Part shown: one piece after another, positions 37,602 through 49,600 of the stretch
Position numbering within the stretch: position 1 is the first letter of the stretch
How the letters are laid out: each line of letters starts with the position of its first letter
Assembly: GCF_014898055.3 (NCBI RefSeq)
Contig: NW_023603184.1
Location: 109,916,615-109,980,614, forward strand
DNA length: 64,000 nt
Direction of reading: 5' to 3'
From: Talpa occidentalis
Lineage: Eukaryota; Chordata; Mammalia; Eulipotyphla; Talpidae
The notes under the pieces: generated by a model
The model's database searches: none
Told to the model about the DNA's origin: nothing
What the model saw: the letters and a program-made list of their open reading frames with translations, nothing else
Program-made: the position numbers and the translations under genes

Positions 37602-40600
37602 GTGAGTGGAATCCGACCCCAAGCTCTCGGCTTCTCAGAGTCAGTGGTGAAAGGCGCCTCAGGGATTCCCTGCCGGCTTCAAACTTTCTCCTCTAGTGGG
37701 GGGAGGCTGTTGGGAAACGCTGCCCCGGCCAGCTGACTGGTGCAGGAAACTGAGTTGTGTTGGAGTGGCAGGGCCCAGAGGGCCTTTTGAGTTGGGGGTG
37801 CCAGGTTGGATGCGCACGGAGGTTCATGTAGGAGGGGGAGCCCCCCTCGCCAGCTGTTTGCTTAGATCAGGAGTTCAGTGGGCAGCACAGCTCACATCTG
37901 TGTGATATGTGTGCATGTGCACATTTCTCACTTCAGGCTCATTGTGGGGGCACCCAAGGCCAACTGGCTCGCCAACGCTTCAGTAGTCAATCCGGGGGCG
38001 ATTTACAGATGCGGGATCGGAAAGAATCCAAATCAGACCTGCGAACAGCTCCAGCTGGGTAAGTTGGTTCTGGGACAGGGAACTAGTGACCCCTCCACCC
38101 TACCCCTTTCATTTGTGGACCCCACGGGAGCAGGGATCACTTTTTTCTGTCAGTGTTTCTTTTCCTTTTGCTTATGACAGTGATTGCAGAACTCTGACAA
38201 AATTATGTAGAGGAAAGTTTCTTATGATTCCTTCTCTTCAGCTTTCCCTCTCTCCCTTTATGTGTAAAACACATTTTGAAGTCTCAGCACATCACCGACA
38301 GGATCCTGCTCAGACTGGACAGAAGAATTTTATTTACATCTTTGACCTATCAACCTGGCTAAAGAATAGGAGAATAGAAGTTGGAATTGATCCCATATCC
38401 TGTCAGTTAGCCTGAGGACTTTCTAAAAAAAGTTATATGGTTTTACTTTGACTGTAAAATGTAAAAGACACACAAAAGAAAAAAGTGTTATCTCCATTTT
38501 TAAAAATAATTACGATGAAGTTTAACATGTTAATATCAATTTTCCTTTTCAGACACTCTGGTGTTAAAGGGACCCCTCCATATGTAGTCGTTTTGTGATG
38601 TCTCAGATTTGTGGCAAGCTGAGAAATGTGTTCTGGTGGAGGAGGCAGAAAGTTCTTATTTCAAAGCCAAAAGTAATTTTGTTTTGCACAGATACATGGG
38701 TGGAGAAAGGGGAACTAATATTAATGTGACTTCTCTTGCTCCCAACACTGTTAGGCACTGCTGTATATATATTGCTTGACTTTTTTTTCCCCTGAAAGCA
38801 TCTTTGGGTCATGGTTGACATTGACTTCACACATGAGGATTCTGTGACTCAGAGAGTTGCAAGAACCTTTTCTAATACTGCTTAGCTAGTGAGTGGAAGA
38901 TGAGACCCCAAGTCAAAGTCCACTCTGCTTGGCTCCAAAGTCCAAGCCCTTTCCTTTCCTGTGTGCATCCCCAATGCAAAGGTAATTAAATGAAAAGTTT
39001 AATATGTTGTTGGCTGCGCTGATGAGTCAGCTGTGAATGGCGAATGTAAGGTCACAGTTGCTGCTTTTCCATATTTATCTTAGCTGTCAATGGACTTTTG
39101 GGATAAGTTAGTTATTGCATATTTAACTCCTTTTTCTTTTAATAATAGTCTTTGCTTTTTTCTCACAGGGAAGCTGGTTTTGTTCATTTAAAATGAATTC
39201 AAATAGGCTGTGCACATAATGGATTTTTTTTTTTTTAATTTCTAACCCAGAGTCTAGGCACTGTTGGTAGCATGTAGAATAAGCCCAGCCTCTCTTAAGG
39301 GTCTTCTTTCCACCCCAAAAGGGAGACTACAAAAGCATAACACTACAAAAGGGAGACTACAAAAGCATGAACAGACCTATATCCCTTTAGAATAATTCTG
39401 CAAAGCATATTTTTCATTGCTTGAGAGAGTTGTAGAGTAAATATTAGAGAATGGAGCAGACAATCTTGATCTGCCAGAGGATTTTGACAAGGTCTCAAGA
39501 GACAAAAATTTCATTTGTATTGTCCTGTTACTGTCTGTTGATCTCTGACATTCTAACTACTGATATTTAGCACTTACTTCCTATCTGGAAGGAAATTGAA
39601 TTTATTTCTATATGTCTGTGTTTAACTACAAAGTTCATGTCATTATATAAAAGTTATGATGATGATATCTGTTGAAATTGAAGGAAAAACACAATTCTTT
39701 TGCATGTAGAGCATAGGGACCAACTACAGACATATCCTCAGAGAAATAAGAATATAGTAGATATGCAACAAGTGTGAATTATGGCAAGATTCAGTGGATA
39801 TATAAATGAATAAAAGCAAAATGAAAGCTAATTGTTATCAACCTGATGGGTGAATAAGAACACCAGTGAGAAATGACAATCAAAAATAGTTTTAAATTCT
39901 TGGCCAACAAAAGGAGCATTTACTGAGATGAAAAACAGAAAGGAAGACAAGTTTTCTAGTCAATCCACTGATTGAAATATTAACAGCATAGTACCTTTCA
40001 AAAGTTTGCCTGAAATTATTTCCCTTAAATATTGTATTTCCTCTTCCATATATATAGTAATCATATATAATTTATATATGTATATAAATACTATGTTTTT
40101 CTATATAGAACAAACTCAGAGATAAAACTGTAAAATAAGGGATTATTTATAAAATCTGGAAAGGAAATACTGAAAACAATAAATTTGTAAGCAAAGATTA
40201 TTTAATGATACTCAGGTTTGTAGATTTTACTAGTCTTTATGGAGAAGTGTTAAGAAAAAATATTTACACATACATACACATACAGCCTTTTGTATATGAC
40301 GGCTTTAGTTATCGTGTCTCAAACGTTGAGCAACTTTAATATATGGAAAATGCCTACCAGACATTAAAAAATAGTTTATTTCTTCCTTTCTCTTATTTTC
40401 AACTTTATATCTGTATGTTAATTAAGCAGCTTAAAGTTAATAACTAGGATAATAAACTAAATCAAAAGTTAAATGTATAAACCAAAATAGAACGTAATGA
40501 AAATATTTTGTTACTCTCATTAAAGAGCAGTATAATAACTAAAGATTGAGTGATGGTGGAAGACTATTGCTGCATCGGTGGTGGCTTTGGTGTGATGAGA

Positions 40601-43600
40601 TATACCTGAAGGCTGTAATACTGTACTTTCAGATCATATACAGCATTGTAAATCATTGTCACCTCAGTAACAGCAACTAAAAGATTGAGCTTAGTAAATA
40701 AGTTGTTTTAGTTCATGGGGAATAGCTTAACTCACTGTCAGGAGTTGAAGGTGCAAGAGCTCTTAAAAATGGGACCATCTCCATTTGGACCAGTCTTTTG
40801 GTTTCAGCATTTCAACCCAAAGTTTGAATCAGTTAAATATGTCCCCTCAAAAGAGATCATTGTGCCTATCCTGTGGATAATGTTATGATGTAGGTATATT
40901 CATTGTAGCCTTAATCAAAGTGAGCAACAAATGCCCTTTTATATTAAATGTTCAGGGCGTGGCTGTCAAAAGTGAGATACCCTTTTTAGTGAAGTGAATT
41001 GAGTATATGAGAGGTGTTTTTCTTCCTGCACACGACCAAATAAGCTTCCTTTACATCTGTGCCTGCCTGAGCACTCTTTCTCATCTCATTTCCTTGACAC
41101 TCCCTCTGTTAACCAAAGAAGGCAGTCTCCCCATCAGAAGGGTCTGAGTGCACATTCACTTAGGAAGGCTTCTCCTCTTGGGAGGCCACGGTGATTTCCA
41201 TTCATTCAGTTTCTTTCACACTCTAGCTCTCTGCATCCTCGCTAAGATTTTTAAAAGGGAAACTGATCACAGATGATTGCTAAATTAAGGCATCATAAAT
41301 AATGACTTTATTAATATAGTTAATCATAGTCTGTCCATGAATTGCCTATATTCAAAAAATTGGAATAAAATATATAAAATGATTGTGAAAGTATACCAAA
41401 AAGTTTCCCTTTATTTGGTCATTCAGGGTATTCCAGTTTTTTTCATTAGATTGGAGTTGATTCACATTCATCTGGGTAATAGAGTCTGAAGTTACATAGT
41501 TACACAGCTAATAGCCACTTGTGACTATTGAGCATATGAAATGTAGCTAGATTGCTTTGAGAGGCTCTGAGATGTAAATTACATATTAAATTTCAAACTT
41601 AGTGCCCAGAAATCCCTCAATTTTTTATATACTGATGACATTGAAATTGATATTTAAAAATTAATATTGACTACATATGTAAATGATATTTGAGATGTGT
41701 TAGGTTAAATAAACTACAATGCTAAAATTTCAGTTTTTTTTACTAAATAGACAACTATAACATTAAAGATTTCATATATGTCTTGTATTATATTTCTATT
41801 GGCCAGCATTGTTCTAAAGAAATATAACTTCCTTGCTTAAAAATAGCATTAAGTTTTTAGCAAGTACTTTTCCAGTACCTATGATTAAGTGAAGAGGACT
41901 TTTCCTTTTCTTCCAAGACCAAGTGTTACATAGTTAGTGAACCTTTGAGCTTCCTCTTGCACCTCTTTTTTTTCTTGCTGGAAACAAAAATGGTCCATCA
42001 CAAGTTAGTCATCATTATTTCCCTTCAGATTTCTTTCTGGAAATTTTATTGCCTTAACTAGTCTCTTGGTTCATATTATATAACCTATTTGGAAGAGGTG
42101 AAGTTAATTAATTAGCATTGCATCATTAAGCTAATGATATCTCACTCTCACTTCTGCCTCATTCTCAAGAATTATTAGCTGAACGCTAAAAGGCAAACAT
42201 TCACTGTTGAAACTTCAAATATGTTCTTGACAACTTTCCTTTTTCACTGGCAATGCTCTGATTATAGCTTATGAAGCTGAGATTAATACAGACTGGTCAC
42301 TTTGAAAACTCTGGAAGCTGGGTGTTATGCTAATTAGGCAGAAAAATCTCAAGACAGGGTGCTTCATTAATGAACCATTATGTTAAGAGAATTGTAAGTT
42401 CCCTGATTCCCAGCAGTGCCCCAAACTCTGTCTCTAAAAGAATGATCGCCACCTAATTTGGGAGATGAGGTTTTCTGCATACATTTTTATTTTTTGCCTT
42501 TAGTTTACTCAGTCACTGAATGATATTCCTAATGACTGGAAAATATCCCCCCTTGGCAACAGTTCTGGAACCACATATGGTAATCCTTTGTAAGTGTGGG
42601 TCTTTTATTGATTCAGACACTTACTGAGGGATGCTGAAGGGCTGGAACTTGGACATACAAAAGAAATAGGCCCCTTGCTGCAAGGGGTTTACAGTGTAAG
42701 GTTAGAGTGATGTAGGAAAGCATGATGTGAAGATCTGATCTAGTTGGGAGAATGAGGTGATGTATTCCTAAGGAATTGCTGTTCAGATGAGGAACTTAAC
42801 ACTCAAGAGTTAATTGGAGGAAGAGGGTATGGGAGAGGGTACCAGACAGAGCAAGCAGTGTGCGTGAAACTCTGAGGCCTTTGAGAGCCTGACATCTTTA
42901 AAAGAAATACATACAATTGTACTGTAGAATGTGAAGTGGATGGTAAGTTGGAAAGATAGGCAGGGATTATTTTTGGTACAACTTGGTGAGCTCTTTTCAA
43001 GAATATGAATTTATCCTAAGGTATTTAAAGCAGTGGCTAGGGAGGAAGGTGACATGATCACTTGGTTGCTTTGGACTAAATGAGTCAAGACTAAAGGTAG
43101 TGATGCAGTTAAAGGAAGATGCTGTAATGTGGGTTACATGAGATAAGTACTTGTACTAACACAGTAGCAGCAGAAATGGAGAAAAACAGATGCTACAGTT
43201 GTTTAGAAGATGGATTCAGGAGGACATGGTAATTACTGAATGAGAGAGATGAAAGAGGTTTCAAAGATGTTACCCAAGATTCTGACTTGGGCTGTTGGAT
43301 GGATGTTCATGCAGCTCTGTGAGACAAAGAAATACAAATCTAGTAGCCAAGTAGATTATGGATCTGGTGGGCAGAAGGGCAGTCTGTGCTGGCAGTTCAG
43401 AGTTCAGAGTGACTAACAGAGTCAGTAATCAAACCATGAACATTTAACTTGGGAAGAGGACAGAGGATAGGTCCCAGAAGATTCCTACAGTTGAGAAGTG
43501 ACTAGAACAAGAGAGTGGTTCTCCTCTGGCTACAACTTCGATTCTCTTGCAGAACTTTAAGGACATTTAAGGATTGGTAATTGAATCCCAAACTAATAAA

Positions 43601-46600
43601 ATCTCTGAGAGCGCATCTAAGTAGGGCATCAGGATTTTCCAGAGGGCCCAGATTATTCCAGCATTCATTCAGTGGTTGAGAACCACTGCGGAAGAAGGAG
43701 CCTGAAAAATACAGAGATAGCAAGGAAATTGGGGCAATGTGTCATGAAAGTCCAAAGACAAGAGGTTTAGAGAAGAGGTGAGTGTTTGGCAGGATCAAAA
43801 GTTACCAAGAGGCTAAGCAAGGTCAGACCTCAGCAGGTTTCATTGGATTTGGTGAAAATCAGCTCATTAGAAATAGTAGGTAGGGCATGTTGTAATGGTT
43901 CAACCAGACTGCAGAGCATTGAGAAGTGAGGAATGAGAAAATAATGGTAGCCAGTGTTGAGAACTCTTTTAAACAGACTCTTTTTCATGAATTAAATACA
44001 TTTTATCAATGATTTATGCTAGATACAGGGAATACAAAGTCAAATAAAACATAACTAAATTCCTCAAAGAACTCAGTCTAGTTGACAGGAGAGAGGCAAA
44101 AAGATAACTATAAGTAAATTTAATAAATACAGAGAAATACAGTGGGGAGAAAAATTTCTGTTTGGATAATGAGACATTTTCTGACTGGTTTTTGATGAGC
44201 ATAGAGTAAAAGCTCAATAAATATGATGCAGATAGATACATTTTTCCGATTTGTGTGGCTATCTCTGGGATTTACAGTACATTTTAGGATTATTCCAAGA
44301 GACCGAGGTCGGCATTAAGTTCAAGGCAATCTAAACAGTAACAACCATTCCTGAATTAAGGAGCTTGTAACTAACCAACCTTAAAAACAGAAATTTTTAA
44401 TTTTAAGAGTAGCTGAAGCAACAAATAGAATATGGAAGTGATTTATAGGTCACGGGACTAGGCCCAACAATGTAGTGTGTATGTTCTGATGGTTAGTTTA
44501 CCACTATGATTTTTTTTTTAAATGTAGAACATATTTTTATATCAATTATATGAAATACTATAACTTACAATGAATGGATTCAGAAATAATAAATATAGAC
44601 TTAGTTGTCAAAACTCTTAGGAGAAACATTATATGAAGTAGATGAGATATGTTCTTTCAGATTACACCTTATTTGGAGGACTCTTGAATTATATACCTGT
44701 TTGAGAAAACTTTCTATGGCTGTCTCACCCCAATAGCATCTTTGTGGGTTTTTTTTTTTAATTTTTGTGAAAATTTTATAGTATTCATTGGAATATCATT
44801 ATTTTGTCTGAAGATTATTGTCTCTGCAACATCTTGTCCCACTCTTTAGAGTAGGACATTGACATGTCCTCTTATATCTGTGACTACTTGTTAAGTCTGA
44901 CCCACTTTGTTACATACGGGGCAATGCCATGGACTCCCTGACTGATATTTAATTCTCACATTCTTATTTTTATTATTTTTTAAATTGTATTTTTAAGGTA
45001 ATACTGGTTTACAACACTGTATATGATTTAGGGGTACAGCTTCATACCTCTTCAGGTATATGTTACCACAACCACCACCAGAACCTCCCTCATAATCCTT
45101 CACCATAGTCCATTGGAATCCCACCTCCCCTTCCACTTCCTGTCCCTTCCCCTTCTGGTCACCTCAAATCTGCACTCATTTCTAAGGTTTGTTTAGTTTT
45201 GTTTTGTCCTTTCCTTTGTACTACTCAAACAGTATGATATTAGAATAAAGAATGACCAGTGGAGTAGTATCAAGAGCCCAAAAGCCCAGAAATGAACCCA
45301 CACTCATATTTTTAAACACTGTTATCTTCCTCACCTACTCCTCCATATTCCATGCCCCATCCTGTGAATTCCAAAATAAAACACAGAATTTCATTATTGA
45401 CCACCTCACATTAAGTGTGAGCAGATTTCCCTGGAGGTTTTTTCTGTTTACATTTTTGTATTGTTCTTGTTTCAGAGACACTCAGAATGGTATCCATACA
45501 GTAGTGGTAATTTTTGAAATAAACCCTTAAGTCCAGGAGATTTACTAAAAAACTATGGTAGGGAAAATACTAATGCAAAGCATTGTAAGGTAGTTTAGGC
45601 TAGTGGTTGACAGTGTGGGTTTGAAATATTTTCTTTCCCACTTACTGGTGTGACCTTAGGCACACCCTTTGTTTCAACTTCCCCATCAATGAAATCATGC
45701 TAATAATATCTGCCTTGGAGAGATATAATAAAAATTAAAAGAGCTCATGTTTGTTTATATGTACTTAAAGTATATTTGATAGATAGGAAGCATATATAAT
45801 AAATCAGTGATCATTGTAAGATGATATTCCCTCTTTAGACTCTATTAACCTAACCTGGCAGTTGTGGTACTTTTTTCTACTGTATTTTGTTAAAAAACAA
45901 CAACAAAAACAAGCTTGTATAGGTTTTATAAAGGAATGAAAGAAGTTTGGGTTCAAGTCCCTGAATGAGAGACCCTGAATCTAAAATCGAACTCAAAAGC
46001 AATGGTTTTCTAGAGTTCAGAGGTGTAATGATAAATTCAGGATCAATCTAGATTAATAAAATTGTAACCCCAAAGCTTGCCACTATTTCCTGGGAACATT
46101 TATGTCTGTCCTGAACTCTTCCTGAATACAATCAAATAAAATAAATAAAATAGAGGACTGAAAGAATTGCTTTTTTCAGATTTATAATTATGTGAACTGT
46201 TTCTCAAATAAGACTTGATTATTAGCCTTTTTTTTTTCCTTCAGATTTTGATTTGGACATCTGAGAATGACGTTTAAGTAGTGTTTGTCCTGAAAGAAAA
46301 TGCTTTGAAAATGGTTCCTCAAAGAGAGATGTTTAACTTGATCTTTTGACTCTTGTTTACCACCAGCTGAGCTGGAGGAAATGGTCTTGGAAATTTAGTA
46401 CTTTCATTCCTATGTCATCTTCAAAACTTGAGTATTTAATTTTCATTACTCAAAAATTATTACTATTAAATTCACAAACATCACTGTTATCTTTTAGAAA
46501 CATCACCACTAAGTGTTATTAAGTGTATGAGAAAAGTACATAGATTAGTGAGATATATAGAGTAGACTTGAAAAGAAAAACTAAAGAAGGGGCCACTTTC

Positions 46601-49600
46601 AGAGAACTTCTGAAGGCTACTATCAAATCTCACAGCACTGTGAGCTCCCTCTGCTGGTGAAGCCAGAATCAGCATCACACGGGTAGGCAGGCACTGAAAC
46701 CCCTGCCATTTATTGAACACCTGCTAGGTGCACAGACATAATTTTTCCATAACCTTCATATCCTTATCATGGTAATCTTAGGAGCTTGTCATTTTTTTCA
46801 TTCAATCCTTCATGTTTTTCCATTTTCCCATGTATGTAGGGAGAAGGAATTCTATAATTATATTTCATTTGATAATTATTGCTTTTACAAATAGATATTT
46901 TCAATAAGTGACTCTGTAGAGAACATACACTAGAACAATGGTTATTCACTTTTTAGGGTTCATTTATGAAAATTTAGAGTGGAAGAATCTGAAATATATA
47001 GGAATCATCGTTCAGTGGAATAAAACTTCAACTTAAGTTGAAGTTAGTGAAACTAAAGACTTAAGTGAAACTAAAGACTTCCACTATTTTTCTGAAACTT
47101 GAAAGCTTTGCACATGTTTCTGAAAGATCAGTAAATGTGTATGTTACATTAGTAGCCAGAAAGTCAGACTGAAATTGCTCATTGAATGACTGAGCTGATG
47201 AGGAAGCCACAGGTGGTGATGCTGGCAGTTAACCCAACATGACATCACATCCAAAAGCCCCAGGCTCCCCTCCCCACTCAGGGTTTTACTCAAGCTGTAA
47301 GAAAATTTTAAAAAGAACTTTCAATCTGATCTTTTCCTTTGGTCCTGCCTCTGTGGAAATGCCACAATACTGGGAACTGATCTAAGTTGAGTTTTGGACA
47401 GTGTGAAATTTTTCTTGACCACCACAAAATGGACTGCATCATCTTTGGTCAGATTAGTCATATTTTATACATTTTCAGCTGAAAAAAGGCAGTGAAATTG
47501 ATTGTATTTTATTCATATGTCTGAAATACTTGCAGAGTTCTATTGTACTAGTTAGTGGGAAGTAACAGAGCTCTTTGATTTCTAAAAGTTTTTTACTTTT
47601 CATTCATATCTTTCCCATTTACCAGTCCCATGGATTTGTGCGAGACACTTCTTTGAGACTCAATTTTCTTATTTGCAAAATGGGATTGGTAATAGCAACT
47701 AGAGTTACTACTGTGAAAATTAAATGAGTTAATGTGTATTATAAGGTCCCATTGACAGTCATGTACCACATATATTTTATGGATGAGATGTTCCATGACA
47801 TACATGGAGCTTAATCCCATGTTTAGCTTAATCCTTAAAATAATAATAATAATAATGGTGTCAACATCAACCAATGTTTTCATGCTTTTTCTTCCAAGTT
47901 CTGGGCTAAGCACTTCACACATAACTTATGCACACCCCATAGTCCTTGCAGAAACCCTTTGCTCTCTGGGCTCCAGCTGATTCTCAGTTTTAAATTGTCC
48001 TCACCTACCACATTTTGTGAATATCTTCAAATTTGCAAATGCTTGCTTCCCTTCAGATCATCTGTTGCTATGTTAAATCTGAAGGGAATCCTATTTTGAA
48101 AGGAAAGTAGGGAAGAGCTGTGCTGTGGGAACTCACTCTCAACAAAATAGTAAATCTGCTCTCATCAGGTGATATGTAACACCAAATAACCTAGTCTTCC
48201 AGAGTCTCTGTCATATTTTGGCACTTTGAGCAATGATATTAGAACTGGTGATGTGAATAACAATAAAAAGGGAGTGGTAAAGAAAATACCTGATTGGCTT
48301 TGTACTAGCACCCTTCTAATTCATCTGTCAAAATTACTGCTTATTCACATTTATAAATGTGTGTGAACTCCACCAAATCAGTAGATAGAAATAAAAAAGA
48401 AGTGAAGCAGTAAGTATACATCTTTGCATTTTCTTTTCAAAATGAAAAACACTGAAAAAGGAAAGAGAATGGCAGGCTTAGTTGACAATAAGTGGTTTGA
48501 TTTTTTCTGTGACTTTGTTTTTTTGGTATCCACTGGGAAAAGGCATTCAATTGTGCTGAGAATTAGTCATTCTAGTTGTATAAAAACATGGAAAAATATC
48601 ACATGTTAATTTCTGTTGACCTCTTTTATGTTAAAACATGTAAAGTACTTTTTCAATTATAAGTTGATTTGATTTACTAAGAGTTTAGATTAGTTATGTA
48701 TGAGCTGAGTTGGAAACCAGATTATAAATCATTTCAGCATGACATTTGGATAAAATATAAACATAATCTGAGTTTATTTATGATGTTCTGTCAGGGAAAT
48801 TCCTAGAATAAGCTCTCATGACAGTTCTAATAACCATCATTTCTGGCCAAATTAGAAATAGTGTAGTTTCACATAAAGAAAATTTTGCTTCACAATAGAA
48901 ATCCCATTTCCATATTTAGCAGAAACAAAGAACAAAAAGGCATTACAATTATTTTTTTAAAGAGTAATTTCTATTCAAATATGATATAACAAGGAGAAGA
49001 CATCCCTGTCTGCACTCTAGAGCACTGTTCGCAAGCCCCGCTACATGCTACAGCTACCTGAGAAGTTTCTCAGAAAAGTCTGGTGTCTGGACCTTATTCC
49101 ACACATGTAAAATCTGAGCCACTGAGGCTGGAGGTCAGGTGTTGGTCATTGTGCAGATGTCCCCCCAGCTGATTCTAATGGCCAGTCAAGGCCGAGAGTC
49201 ACATGAGAAAGGCGTGGGCTCAGCAGCACGGGAGGTTAAGGAAATCGACAGGGGAGGCATCCAGTGTAAGCTGATGATAGAGCTGCCTTACCTCTGGCCA
49301 GGATTCTACAAATATTACAAGAAAAAAAGGGTACGAAGTTTCCAGAAATTAAGGAAAGGCCCAGGACAGTAGTGGGGACTTCCTTGAACTGTTTCTTGTA
49401 ACCAGGGCTGAAAGTGTTAGCATTGCTGCTGCTTGCTGCCTCTGAGGCAGAAGCATTGTTGGGAAGTGGAAAAGAGGAACGTGGAGGGAGTTAAGTCTGG
49501 TGTTTTGTTATTTTTTTTTTTTTATTTCTTCTGTGAAAACAATTGTTGCATGACTTTGTTGTTTTTGTGAATTATCATTTTGCCTTTACATTCATTCTTG

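Larger units (their letters stand above)
36845..37640 (+). promoter_or_regulatory. ITGA4: CpG-rich promoter / exon-1 region of ITGA4
   Basis: GC and CpG density rise sharply here against AT-rich surroundings, and the region overlaps the ITGA4 start and first donor, as expected of a CpG-island promoter. No TATA box is evident near 37200-37400. It contains a G12 run (37155-37166) and a TCCC tract (37237-37282). AACCGGTTGTGGGG at 37127-37140 resembles a RUNX-type site. The human gene is known to use Ets and RUNX factors, but use of these sites is inference. The transcription start cannot be placed from sequence. Confidence 0.7.
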
